DNA of 64,000 nucleotides, from positions 36,769-100,768 of the forward strand of contig CAJQRD010000044.1 in NCBI GenBank assembly GCA_905480605.1, read 5' to 3'. This document shows positions 26,264 through 34,793 of the stretch, piece after piece. This DNA comes from an uncultured Saprospiraceae bacterium. Lineage in GTDB: Bacteria; Bacteroidota; Bacteroidia; Chitinophagales; Saprospiraceae. The notes beneath the pieces are model-generated. The model worked only from the letters and a program-made list of their open reading frames with translations, was not told the origin of the DNA and searched no databases. The stretch's first letter is position 1; every line of letters starts with the position of its first letter. A program made the translations under genes and the position numbers.

Positions 26264-27613
26264 TCACCTTAAATAATACTCCGATACATCCAAACTAAAG
26301 TATCTCCGATTCACATTCTGCAAATCATACGTCTTAAACTCACCATAGAACACCTTTTCAGATGAGTCTAAAGAGTATTTGGCTACTTCTTTTGAAATTA
26401 GGGCTGTTGATGATTTTCCCTTGAGTTCTGAGATTATCAATGACTCATAAGCAGATGCCCAAGGCATAATTATCATCTTTTGATCAGCATCCTTAAAGTC
26501 AAGAATAGCTCTATCGTTTGACTCTACAAATGAATTATACCACGAAATTCGTTCACTATAAAAACCTGCAGTTATCACCCAGTTAATCATTACCAGAGTA
26601 GCTGCTCCTCCGAATAGACATCTCTTAAAAACCTTACTTCGGGCTTTTATAAAATCTTTTAAAATAAACGCCGCTCCAAAAAATAAAATCAAATAGTTCA
26701 CCTCATCATAAAAAAGATATGATGTCTCTCCAGAGTTTGAAATATTTAAAATTACCAAATAGGCTAAAACAAATACACTCCATAGGCCTGCTTTTAAAAA
26801 TGAGCCCTTATACAAAAGCAAACAAAGAGCACCTATAACCATAGCTGGAAATAAAAAATAATTTTCTAGTATGAATGCTTTTAATACTCCAGCCATATTC
26901 AAATCATATGTCGACAAATTGTGTTGAAATTTAATAGCCTTAATATTATCATACCAATTCTTGATGTAAACAGATTTTAAAATATACATAACTAAAAAGG
27001 ACAAACCAAAAAGAACGGGAGTCTTTAATCCGAAATGACCTTCCTTCTTTAAAAAGGCATCTACAGCATAAAAAGACATGACAAAACCAAAGGGTAAAAA
27101 CATCAAAGGGTGAAGCCAAATTAAAACAAAACACATTACACCTGTCCAAACTAGTTTTCTTTGTTTAAACAATGCCAGTATCAAAACCAATAAGCTAATC
27201 GCCAAGTTTTGTTCTGAGTTGCACCAAAAAAAACTGTGCACGATTGGTAGAGTTACCGTTGCTACTTGCAACAAGCCTAGTGCCTGCTCTTTTAATCGAT
27301 ACCTAATGATATTAAAAACAACAAAATGAAAAAGCCAATATGATAAAGAAAACGAAAGCAAAACAATTTTAAGTGGTGCACCCAATTGTATCAGAAGGTA
27401 TGGTATAACACGTATTATCACTGCCGGCCAGCGATGTGCATTCACGGCTATATCACCCTCAACGATCATTAAAAACACCTGAAATGGATTGTCTAAAAAT
27501 AGCGTACGCTCTTGATAAAAAACGAAAGCAAAAATAAAGTAAATACCAAATGAAAAAAGCCCTATATGTTGAAACAGTTTATTCATCATATAGGGCTTGG
27601 TGTTTTTCAACAT
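26264..27613 (-). CDS. Polytopic membrane protein, possibly GT-C-like
   Basis: Protein of 449 residues with about ten to eleven hydrophobic helices and few soluble parts except the C-terminal ~90 residues. The first loop contains [22 protein letters not shown] with acidic and histidine residues, and the layout of helices resembles membrane glycosyltransferases of the GT-C type. No diagnostic motif is strong enough to name a family. The start ATG overlaps the aspS stop by 7 nt on the same strand, so it is probably expressed with aspS. Function unknown. Confidence 0.65.
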   Translation of the reverse strand: MLKNTKPYMMNKLFQHIGLFSFGIYFIFAFVFYQERTLFLDNPFQVFLMIVEGDIAVNAHRWPAVIIRVIPYLLIQLGAPLKIVLLSFSLSYWLFHFVVFNIIRYRLKEQALGLLQVATVTLPIVHSFFWCNSEQNLAISLLVLILALFKQRKLVWTGVMCFVLIWLHPLMFLPFGFVMSFYAVDAFLKKEGHFGLKTPVLFGLSFLVMYILKSVYIKNWYDNIKAIKFQHNLSTYDLNMAGVLKAFILENYFLFPAMVIGALCLLLYKGSFLKAGLWSVFVLAYLVILNISNSGETSYLFYDEVNYLILFFGAAFILKDFIKARSKVFKRCLFGGAATLVMINWVITAGFYSERISWYNSFVESNDRAILDFKDADQKMIIMPWASAYESLIISELKGKSSTALISKEVAKYSLDSSEKVFYGEFKTYDLQNVNRRYFSLDVSEYYLR

Positions 27614-29388
27614 TTGTCTGTCTGTTCTTTTTCCTGTAAGTTCAACGACAACTCATCCAGCTGTGCTTGAGATACTGGCGATGGCGCATCAATCATCATG
27701 TCTCTACCACTTGTATTCTTAGGGAAAGCAATAAAGTCACGGATCGAGTTCTGTCCATTCATAACAGCATTTAATCGGTCAAACCCAAAGGCAATACCAC
27801 CATGAGGAGGAGCACCATATTCAAAGGCTCCAAGTAAAAACCCAAACTGTGCCTCTGCTTCTTCTTTCGTAAACCCTAACAGGTCAAAGTTTTTAGATTG
27901 CAAGTCTCTGTCATGTATTCTTACAGACCCGCCACCAATTTCAGATCCATTGATAACCAAGTCATATGCATCTGCGCGCAACGCTTTCATCGTTTCATGG
28001 TCACCATTTAACATGCGTTGCTCGTCTTCTTTCTTCGGTGCTGTAAATGGATGGTGCATAGCATGAAATCGCTCAGAATCTTCATCCCATTCTAGTAAAG
28101 GAAAGTCAATCACCCATAACGGTTTAAAAACCTTAGGGTCCATCAGGCCTAGACGACGACCCATTTCCAATCTTAATTCATTAAGTTGTTTTTGGGTTTT
28201 CTCTTTTTCACCACACAACAAAAGCATCATGTCGCCTGGTTCTGCTCCAGCCAATTTTACCCATTTTGCCAGTTCTTCGTCACTATAAAACTTACCAACT
28301 GAAGATTTAAAAGTTCCGTTGCCGTTTACTTTAACATAGACCAATCCTTTACACCCAATTTGTGGTCGCTGTAACCATTCCGTTAGTTTTTTAATATCCT
28401 TATTCGAGTATGTTTCGGAAATGCCTTTTGCACAAATTCCCGCTACAAATTCTGCACTATCAAACACAGGGAAACCTTTGCCTTTAGCAATTGACGAAAA
28501 GTCAACGAACTCCATTCCGAATCTTACATCTGGCTTGTCACTGCCGTATCGTTCCATCGCTTCATCATAAGACATTTTTGGAAAGTCTTCCAGCTCTATG
28601 TCTAACATAGACTTAAACAGTGACTTTGTCAATCCTTCAAAAGTATCTAAGATCTGATCTCTTGTAACGAATGACATTTCGCAATCTATCTGAGTAAACT
28701 CTGGTTGCCTATCTGCCCTTAAGTCCTCATCCCTATAACACTTAACGATTTGGAAGTATTTATCTAAACCGCCAACCATCAAGATTTGCTTAAATGTTTG
28801 AGGAGACTGAGGCAATGCATAAAACTCACCTGGATTCATTCTACTAGGAACAACAAAGTCTCTTGCTCCCTCAGGTGTACTTTTAATTAAGCTGGGTGTT
28901 TCTACTTCTATAAATCCTTGATCAGACAAGTACTTTCGTGTTTCAATTGCTAACTGACTTCTAAAAATCAAGTTTCGTTGTAATGGTGTTCTTCTTAAAT
29001 CTAAATAACGGTAAGTCATTCTTAATTCTTCACCGCCATCTGTATCATCATCAATTGTAAATGGAGGTGTTTTTGCCACATTTAAAATTTCCAATGCCGT
29101 AACATCTATTTCAATATCACCAGTCTCTCTCTTTGCGTTTTTACTGCTTCTCTCTCTCACTATGCCTGTGGCCTTTATAACAAACTCTCTGCCCAGTTTT
29201 CGAGCCTTGCTTGTTAGGTCTTCGTTTTCGTCCATGTTAAAAACCAACTGAGTGATTCCATATCTATCTCTCAAATCAACAAATGTCAATCCTCCTAAAT
29301 CTCTACTTTTCTGTACCCAGCCAGATAAAATGACTTCCGTACCTTCATGGCTCATTCTTAATTCTCCACAATTATGGGTTCTGTACAT
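27607..29388 (-). CDS. aspS: Aspartyl-tRNA synthetase
   Basis: Class IIb aminoacyl-tRNA synthetase of 593 residues, the normal bacterial length. It charges tRNA(Asp) in the cytosol. The N-terminal OB-fold anticodon-binding domain ([23 protein letters not shown]) is followed by motif 2 ([20 protein letters not shown]), the bacterial GAD insertion, and motif 3 ([13 protein letters not shown]). The C-terminal [11 protein letters not shown] is typical. A membrane protein gene overlaps the 3' end by 7 nt. Whether it also charges tRNA(Asn) cannot be judged here. Confidence 0.95.
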   Translation of the reverse strand: MYRTHNCGELRMSHEGTEVILSGWVQKSRDLGGLTFVDLRDRYGITQLVFNMDENEDLTSKARKLGREFVIKATGIVRERSSKNAKRETGDIEIDVTALEILNVAKTPPFTIDDDTDGGEELRMTYRYLDLRRTPLQRNLIFRSQLAIETRKYLSDQGFIEVETPSLIKSTPEGARDFVVPSRMNPGEFYALPQSPQTFKQILMVGGLDKYFQIVKCYRDEDLRADRQPEFTQIDCEMSFVTRDQILDTFEGLTKSLFKSMLDIELEDFPKMSYDEAMERYGSDKPDVRFGMEFVDFSSIAKGKGFPVFDSAEFVAGICAKGISETYSNKDIKKLTEWLQRPQIGCKGLVYVKVNGNGTFKSSVGKFYSDEELAKWVKLAGAEPGDMMLLLCGEKEKTQKQLNELRLEMGRRLGLMDPKVFKPLWVIDFPLLEWDEDSERFHAMHHPFTAPKKEDEQRMLNGDHETMKALRADAYDLVINGSEIGGGSVRIHDRDLQSKNFDLLGFTKEEAEAQFGFLLGAFEYGAPPHGGIAFGFDRLNAVMNGQNSIRDFIAFPKNTSGRDMMIDAPSPVSQAQLDELSLNLQEKEQTDKC

Positions 29389-29714
29389 GACTTTTGTTTT
29401 TCTCTTTTATGTGTTTTATTTATCAAATGGGTTAGGTTTTTATGCTTAACCATTGACCTTTAAGCAGCCAAAATTATGAATTTAACTTGTAATATGTTGT
29501 AGAATTGAGGATTTACTCCGTTATGTTCCATTTTGATTACTGATATTGCAATCTGAGGGTCAATCTTCCCTAAAAGATGAAAGAATATTTATAAATGGAG
29601 CTATCAAAGATGTGGCCAATAATTATCTAAACCTTCGACATGTTTTTCTGTTACTCTAACAATGCCTGGTTTTAAAAAAGATCACTACTTTTATGCCGTT
29701 CGTTAAAATGTCAT
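29389..29714. other. Divergent intergenic region aspS / polyprenyl synthase
   Basis: 326 bases holding the promoters of both genes. A TACTTTTA box at about 29684-29691 resembles the TAnnTTTG -7 element for the plus-strand gene. No gene or strong hairpin seen. Confidence 0.45.
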
Positions 29715-30698
29715 ATGTTATTTAAAACATCAACTTTATCAAAAATCAAAGCGCCGATCGCTCAAGAATTGGCAGATTTTGAGGTACATTTTAAAGAATC
29801 TATGAAGTCCAATGTGCCTTTATTGGATAAAATCACCTACTATATTGTCCAAAGGAAAGGAAAGCAAGTCAGGCCAATTTTTGTATTCCTTTGTGCACAA
29901 ATTACGGGTGGAATCAATAAGAGAACACATATTGCTTCTTCTTTTATTGAAATATTGCATACTGCAAGTCTTGTTCATGATGATGTCGTAGATGATTCAT
30001 ACGAACGTCGTGGCTTTTTCTCAATAAATGCTCTGTGGAAAAACAAAATAGCCGTAATTGTTGGTGATTATCTCTTATCTAAAGGCCTATTGCTAGCTGT
30101 TGAACACAAAGAATATATCTTTTTAGAGTTAATATCAAAAGCAGTCAAGGACATGGCTGAGGGCGAATTGATGCAGCTTGAAAAAGCTAGACGATTAGAT
30201 ATTGAAGAAGATGTGTATTACAAAATTATACGTCAAAAAACAGCTTCACTAATTGCAGCGGCCTGTGCGGCCGGTGCGGCTTCTGCAACAAAAGATGAAG
30301 CGATCGTTGAAAAAATGAGACTGTTTGGCGAAACGATAGGTATTGCATTTCAAATTAAAGATGACCTCTTTGATTATGGTAATAAAGCTATTGGTAAACC
30401 AAGAGGTATTGACATAAAGGAAAAGAAAATGACCTTGCCTCTTATTTATGCATTGTCTAAGGCTGATAAGTCAACGAAAAAAAGCATTATAAAAAGTATT
30501 AAGAAAAAAAGTTCTGACCCTAAGGTCATTCAACATGTCATAACTTTTGTTAAAGAGAGTGGTGGATTAGATTATGCTAAGTTAGCAATGAACAAACACA
30601 AGTCCGAGGCGATGGAAATTCTTGACAGTTTTCCCAACTCAGAATATAAGGAAGCCTTGATTAATTTAGTAAACTACGTGATAGAAAGAGAAAAATAA
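29715..30698 (+). CDS. Trans-type polyprenyl diphosphate synthase
   Basis: Isoprenoid chain-elongating enzyme of 327 residues. The first Asp-rich motif is LVHDDVVDDS and the second is IKDDLFDYGN, both complete; KGKQVRP near the N-terminus binds the homoallylic substrate. The residues before the first Asp-rich motif are small (TASL), which fits long-chain products such as those used for menaquinone side chains. Length and motifs match the octaprenyl/solanesyl group. It could also supply the prenyl substrate for the GGGP synthase encoded 2 kb downstream, but chain length cannot be fixed by eye. A hairpin terminator overlaps its stop codon. Confidence 0.88.
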   Translation: MLFKTSTLSKIKAPIAQELADFEVHFKESMKSNVPLLDKITYYIVQRKGKQVRPIFVFLCAQITGGINKRTHIASSFIEILHTASLVHDDVVDDSYERRGFFSINALWKNKIAVIVGDYLLSKGLLLAVEHKEYIFLELISKAVKDMAEGELMQLEKARRLDIEEDVYYKIIRQKTASLIAAACAAGAASATKDEAIVEKMRLFGETIGIAFQIKDDLFDYGNKAIGKPRGIDIKEKKMTLPLIYALSKADKSTKKSIIKSIKKKSSDPKVIQHVITFVKESGGLDYAKLAMNKHKSEAMEILDSFPNSEYKEALINLVNYVIEREK

Positions 30699-30731
30699 TT
30701 CAGAACTACAATGTTATAATTCTGAATTATT
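30694..30731. terminator. Terminator overlapping the polyprenyl synthase stop
   Basis: A perfect 12-bp stem AATAATTCAGAA paired with TTCTGAATTATT, 14-nt loop, between convergent genes. The left arm includes the stop codon at 30696-30698. Confidence 0.65.
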
Positions 30732-30769
30732 TAAAGATTTAGATCCTAAATTCGCTTTATTTCTAGTAC

Positions 30770-31552
30770 TTATGCTTTTATAAACACCTTATTCAAAATC
30801 AAACCTTCCTTAGTTATCATTCTTAAAAAGTACTGTCCTGCATCAAGTCCAGAAACATTTATCTTATTTGACAAACCTCCAGCCAGTTGAGTCGTTTGGC
30901 CTACTGTGTTTGTAATTATTAACTTCACAATATTCTGATCAGTAGAAACATTTAAAAATTCTTTAACTGGGTTTGGAAAAAGAGAAACTTCATTTGATAA
31001 CTGAACCTCTTCAGCAGAAGACAATCCTTCTGATTCTAAAACCTGAGTCACTGCGGCCTCCATTGTAGCCAAGTTTGCATTCCACAAATCATGAGTGATT
31101 TCTCTATCGCTTGGTCTAATTACACTTATCGTGGGAAAGCCGTCAGGAGCATACACGTTTAAATCTAAAGATAAAGGTCCCTCTTCATCAACAATAGGAA
31201 AAGGAACACCTGTTACCCAATCGCCTAGAGTATTGCCACCTGTACCATTTAAATCAGCCGATGTTGTTGCAGCATCTCCTTCATAAAAAATGATTTCGAT
31301 TTGATTGGTTCCTTCTGGGCCAAACTTTGCATATAGGTCCTCTAAATAGTGCCTTTCATGAACTGTCCAGCAAGGAGGACACCAGGTTGCCGATACGTCT
31401 ACAATTACCAATCTACCACTATCAAGAATTTCTTGCAGGCTGTGTACCTCTCCTTTGATATCCGTGACAATAAACTGGTGAGCTGTTCCGAATTGTGCAT
31501 TGATATTATAGGTCATACACATGCCTAATACTAAAAGTAAAATTTGCTTCAT
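30770..31552 (-). CDS. Secreted TlpA-like thioredoxin-fold protein with T9SS sorting domain
   Basis: Exported protein of 260 residues: signal peptide (1-19, TYNINAQ), a redoxin/TlpA-like domain of about 150 residues with the active-site SATWCPPCW (Cys58, Cys61), and a T9SS C-terminal domain beginning LFPNPVKEFLNV and ending LNKVFIKA. The CPPC pair is intact, so disulfide reduction or exchange is possible, and the sorting domain places it at the surface or outside the cell, which is unusual for a redox protein that needs an electron donor. It is convergent with the polyprenyl synthase gene and lies 57 nt downstream of a TPR gene. Confidence 0.85.
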   Translation of the reverse strand: MKQILLLVLGMCMTYNINAQFGTAHQFIVTDIKGEVHSLQEILDSGRLVIVDVSATWCPPCWTVHERHYLEDLYAKFGPEGTNQIEIIFYEGDAATTSADLNGTGGNTLGDWVTGVPFPIVDEEGPLSLDLNVYAPDGFPTISVIRPSDREITHDLWNANLATMEAAVTQVLESEGLSSAEEVQLSNEVSLFPNPVKEFLNVSTDQNIVKLIITNTVGQTTQLAGGLSNKINVSGLDAGQYFLRMITKEGLILNKVFIKA

Positions 31553-31609
31553 AGTAAATACGTTAAAATAATAATTTAAAAATGCGCGGTTGTAACAAAT
31601 GTATAGTTT

Positions 31610-32782
31610 TTATTTTGCAACCTTCTGGTGCTTCAATTCTTTTAACTGCCTTATGCGACCTTTGGAGTATTTAATATATTCAGTATTATCGTGCTTAGAC
31701 TTATAGTATTTTGAGTAGTAATTAATGGCTATGTTCTTGTCTTTATAATAAACATCTGCTGCTCTTGCCAAATAAAACAAGACCAAGGGGTCTTTTCCAT
31801 ATTTATAAGCATCTTTATAATGATCAATTGCCTTACTTAGGTTTTTTTCTTCATTATACATCTTTGCCAATACACGATGGTACAAATCAACGTTTTTTGA
31901 AATCCCCTCTTCTAGTGCTTTTTCATAGTGAAATTTTGAATACTCCATGTTCTCCAGCTCATAATAAGCTGTCGCTAAATAATAGTGCGCGTTTTCCTTT
32001 ATACCAGGATCTGTCAACGACTTTTCGAGCACAGGTATGGCTTTTTCAAATGAATCAATTTGAATGTATGAATAGCCAAGCATTTTATTATAGTAAGCAT
32101 TAAAGTCTAGTCTTCCTATTATGCTCTCCAAGTAGACAACCGTACTGTCATAAGCTTTTTGTCTGTATTTACTTTGGGCAATTAGAAGGCGTAAACTTAT
32201 ATTCATAGAGTCCATTTGCAATCCAAAATTAATAATGCTATCAGCTTCTTGATATTGACTGTTAGATATAAATAGTTCAGACAAGCCTTTTATTGTAAAT
32301 AGGTCTCTCGCGTTTAATTTATGGGCGTTTGAGTAGTTTTTAAAAGCATCTGTCATTATCCCCGCCGATTGAAACTGTTGAGCAACTTTTCTATAATAAA
32401 TTGAGTTTTTAGGATATAACTTAATCAATTTATTGTAGTATAAAATTGTCTTCGGTGTGTTTTTTTGCTGCTCATATATTGTTGCCAACTGAGCCAATGC
32501 CTGTCGATTAGAAGAGTCTAATTTTTCTACTGCTTGATATAATGTTCTTGCTCTAGGAACATCTCCTAAACGATAAGCAGACATTGCTGCATTTTCATGA
32601 AGGACAACATTGGATGTGTCTAAAGATAAACAACCTTCATATTTGTTTAAGGCCTCCGCATAGTCTTGTAAATTGTAGTAATAATCTCCTTCAGTTAAAC
32701 AAGAATTTGTTTGTGAGTTCAACGGTGTCACAGATAGCGTCAATCCTAAAAGCAGAAGCCAAGTTTTATATATTATTTTCAT
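31610..32782 (-). CDS. Exported TPR-repeat protein
   Basis: Protein of about 390 residues, started at ATG 32782 (MKIIYKTWLL) to give a clean signal peptide ending NSQ; an ATG at 32791 is also possible. The mature part consists of about nine to ten tetratricopeptide repeats with typical spacing (for example ALNKYEGCLSLDTSN, AIPVLEKSL, AIDHYKDAYKYGKDPLVLFYLA). No enzymatic domain is attached. Such periplasmic TPR proteins serve as scaffolds in envelope complexes; the partner is unknown. It is divergent from the GGGP synthase gene. Confidence 0.8.
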   Translation of the reverse strand: MKIIYKTWLLLLGLTLSVTPLNSQTNSCLTEGDYYYNLQDYAEALNKYEGCLSLDTSNVVLHENAAMSAYRLGDVPRARTLYQAVEKLDSSNRQALAQLATIYEQQKNTPKTILYYNKLIKLYPKNSIYYRKVAQQFQSAGIMTDAFKNYSNAHKLNARDLFTIKGLSELFISNSQYQEADSIINFGLQMDSMNISLRLLIAQSKYRQKAYDSTVVYLESIIGRLDFNAYYNKMLGYSYIQIDSFEKAIPVLEKSLTDPGIKENAHYYLATAYYELENMEYSKFHYEKALEEGISKNVDLYHRVLAKMYNEEKNLSKAIDHYKDAYKYGKDPLVLFYLARAADVYYKDKNIAINYYSKYYKSKHDNTEYIKYSKGRIRQLKELKHQKVAK

Positions 32783-32882
32783 AAAGGTCATGGTTAAATA
32801 AATAAGATGACAATCCGCAAGGTTATGGTGTATATAAATCTCACGAAAGACTTTCATATAAATAAACTATTTTTGAATACGA

Positions 32883-33635
32883 ATGACAATTTATAAAAAA
32901 ATACTTGAAGCGAAGGTCCTAGGCAAAAAACTTCTAACGATGTTGATTGACCCTGACACAAAGGACTTAGAAAACATCTATAAAACCATTGATAACGCGA
33001 TATCAGCCCATGTAGATTGCTTTTTTATTGGCGGAAGCCTATTGCATCAAAACAGTCTTGCTGAAATCGTTGATTATATAAAATCAAAAACTCATATACC
33101 CGTTATTCTTTTCCCAGGAAATACAGCACAGGTTTATAGCCAAGCAGATGCAACTCTATTTCCATCAGTAATTTCTGGCAGAAACCCAGAACTCTTGATA
33201 GGTAGGCATGTAGAATCTGCGGGTTTGTTAAGAGAATCTGGTATTGAAGTTATATCACTTGGCTATATGCTCATCGATAGTGGTCTGACAACCACAGTTA
33301 ATTATATTACCAATACCTCTCCTATTCCTTATGACAATACCAACATTGCCATTTCAACAGCCATTGCTGGTGAACTGTTAGGGATGAAAATGATTTACCT
33401 TGAAGCAGGATCAGGAGCACCACGAACTATCTCTTCAAAAATGATAAACCAAGTCTCGAAAAATATAAATGTTCCACTAATAGTTGGAGGTGGTATCAAA
33501 ACGCCAGAACAAGCCGAAGAAATTCTTGATGCCGGTGCCGATATGATTGTTGTTGGAAATGCACTTGAAACAAATGATGACTTAATTTTTGATTTATCAG
33601 CTACTGTTCATTCTATCAAAACTAAAACCGTATAA
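32883..33635 (+). CDS. Geranylgeranylglyceryl phosphate synthase family protein
   Basis: TIM-barrel prenyltransferase of 250 residues. The family joins a prenyl diphosphate to sn-glycerol-1-phosphate, the first step of archaeal-type ether lipids, and has characterised members in Bacteroidota. Visible motifs are LTMLIDPD at the first strand, FFIGGSLL, IPVILFPGNT, MIYLEAGSGAP and the phosphate-binding LIVGGGIKTPEQA with DMIVVGNALE. Length fits group II enzymes. The stop overlaps the rsgA start by one base. A polyprenyl synthase gene lies 2 kb upstream. The glycerol-1-phosphate source is not encoded in the window, so the lipid product is an inference. Confidence 0.88.
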   Translation: MTIYKKILEAKVLGKKLLTMLIDPDTKDLENIYKTIDNAISAHVDCFFIGGSLLHQNSLAEIVDYIKSKTHIPVILFPGNTAQVYSQADATLFPSVISGRNPELLIGRHVESAGLLRESGIEVISLGYMLIDSGLTTTVNYITNTSPIPYDNTNIAISTAIAGELLGMKMIYLEAGSGAPRTISSKMINQVSKNINVPLIVGGGIKTPEQAEEILDAGADMIVVGNALETNDDLIFDLSATVHSIKTKTV

Positions 33636-34582
33636 TGATACAAGGATTAATTATACGGTCAACTGGCAGTTGGTATGAGGTTAAAAACCCAGAAGGCAAA
33701 ATTATCCATTGCAGAATGCCCGGTAAGTTTAGATTGAATGGTAAAAAACTTACCAACCCTGTTGCTGTTGGTGACAATGTTTTGTTTGTCATAGAAGACA
33801 AACAAGAAACTGGCATTATAAAAGAAATTGTAGATCGCAAAAATTATGTAATCCGCCAGTCACCTAGAAAAAAACATTTTTTACATATTTTGGCGGCCAA
33901 CATAGACCAGGCTTTGCTTATTGTCACTGTTGCGCACCCCAAGCTTAAACAAGGTTTTATAGATCGTTTTCTTCTGATGACAGAGCCGTATGATATTCCT
34001 GTCCACATCTTTTTCAACAAAGGTGATGTGTATACAGATGAAGACTTACTTATGTTTCAGGACCTTAAGGAAATGTATGAACGTATTGGCTATAGATGTT
34101 ATTTGGTTTCTGCACTTGAAGAAAAGGGCATAGAAACATTGCTAAAGGTATTGCAAGGCAAAACAACTTTGTTTAGTGGTCAGTCTGGTGTTGGAAAATC
34201 ATCTTTGATCAATTGCGTAAATCCTGATATTGAATTAAAAACAAAAGACATTTCTGTATTCACTGGGAAAGGACAACATACCACAACATTTGCTGAAATG
34301 TTTGAACTCGATAGTGAAACAAGAATTATTGATACACCAGGTATAAAAACACTAAGTTTCAATCATCTTGAACCCTTAGATGTCGCCCATAATTTTAAAG
34401 AGTTTTTTGTCGCTTCTGTAAAATGTAAATATGACAACTGCCTTCATAGAAACGAACCTAAGTGTGCTGTAAAGGATGGTTTGGATGACGAAGAATTCAG
34501 TACTGCCAGATACAACAGCTATCTACAAATTCTAGAAGAAATAGAAGATCAAAACTATTGGGAAAGGCACTCTGATTATTGA
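33635..34582 (+). CDS. rsgA: Ribosome small subunit-dependent GTPase A
   Basis: Circularly permuted GTPase of 315 residues that acts in late 30S subunit maturation. The N-terminal OB fold is followed by G4 (FFNKGD, replacing NKxD order), G1 (GQSGVGKSSLIN), G2 region (KGQHTTT) and G3 (IDTPG), the permuted order diagnostic of RsgA. The zinc-binding end has CKYDNCLHRNEPKC. Start ATG overlaps the preceding stop by one base, so the two genes are coupled. Confidence 0.93.
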   Translation: MIQGLIIRSTGSWYEVKNPEGKIIHCRMPGKFRLNGKKLTNPVAVGDNVLFVIEDKQETGIIKEIVDRKNYVIRQSPRKKHFLHILAANIDQALLIVTVAHPKLKQGFIDRFLLMTEPYDIPVHIFFNKGDVYTDEDLLMFQDLKEMYERIGYRCYLVSALEEKGIETLLKVLQGKTTLFSGQSGVGKSSLINCVNPDIELKTKDISVFTGKGQHTTTFAEMFELDSETRIIDTPGIKTLSFNHLEPLDVAHNFKEFFVASVKCKYDNCLHRNEPKCAVKDGLDDEEFSTARYNSYLQILEEIEDQNYWERHSDY

Positions 34583-34601
34583 TTTAATTCAGCTCGTTCC
34601 C

Positions 34602-34782
34602 GCTAGAGACCCCTCCCTACCAGGGAGTCCTTACTATCTCAAAAACATGCAAATCCTCAATGTTTATAAACCTCTTAATCATATTTATATGTTAAAAATT
34701 AAAATGAATGAAGCTTCTAGTGTTTATTTTAACAGCTAGGGGGTATCTCTTTCAGGGAGTACTCTCTGAAAGGGGGGTCGGT
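34602..34782. repeat. Possible small mobile element with GC-rich hairpin ends
   Basis: Between the convergent rsgA and RND genes, an AT-rich core of about 110 nt is flanked by GC-rich ends. The left end has GACCCCTC (34608-34615) and a hairpin CTCCCT-ACC-AGGGAG (34613-34627). The right end has a near-perfect hairpin (34749-34759 with 34762-34772) and GGGGGGTC (34772-34779), roughly the reverse complement of the left tip. The layout suggests a MITE or repetitive element; the hairpins could also simply serve as terminators for the two genes. Confidence 0.4.
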
Positions 34783-34793
34783 TGTTAACTTGG

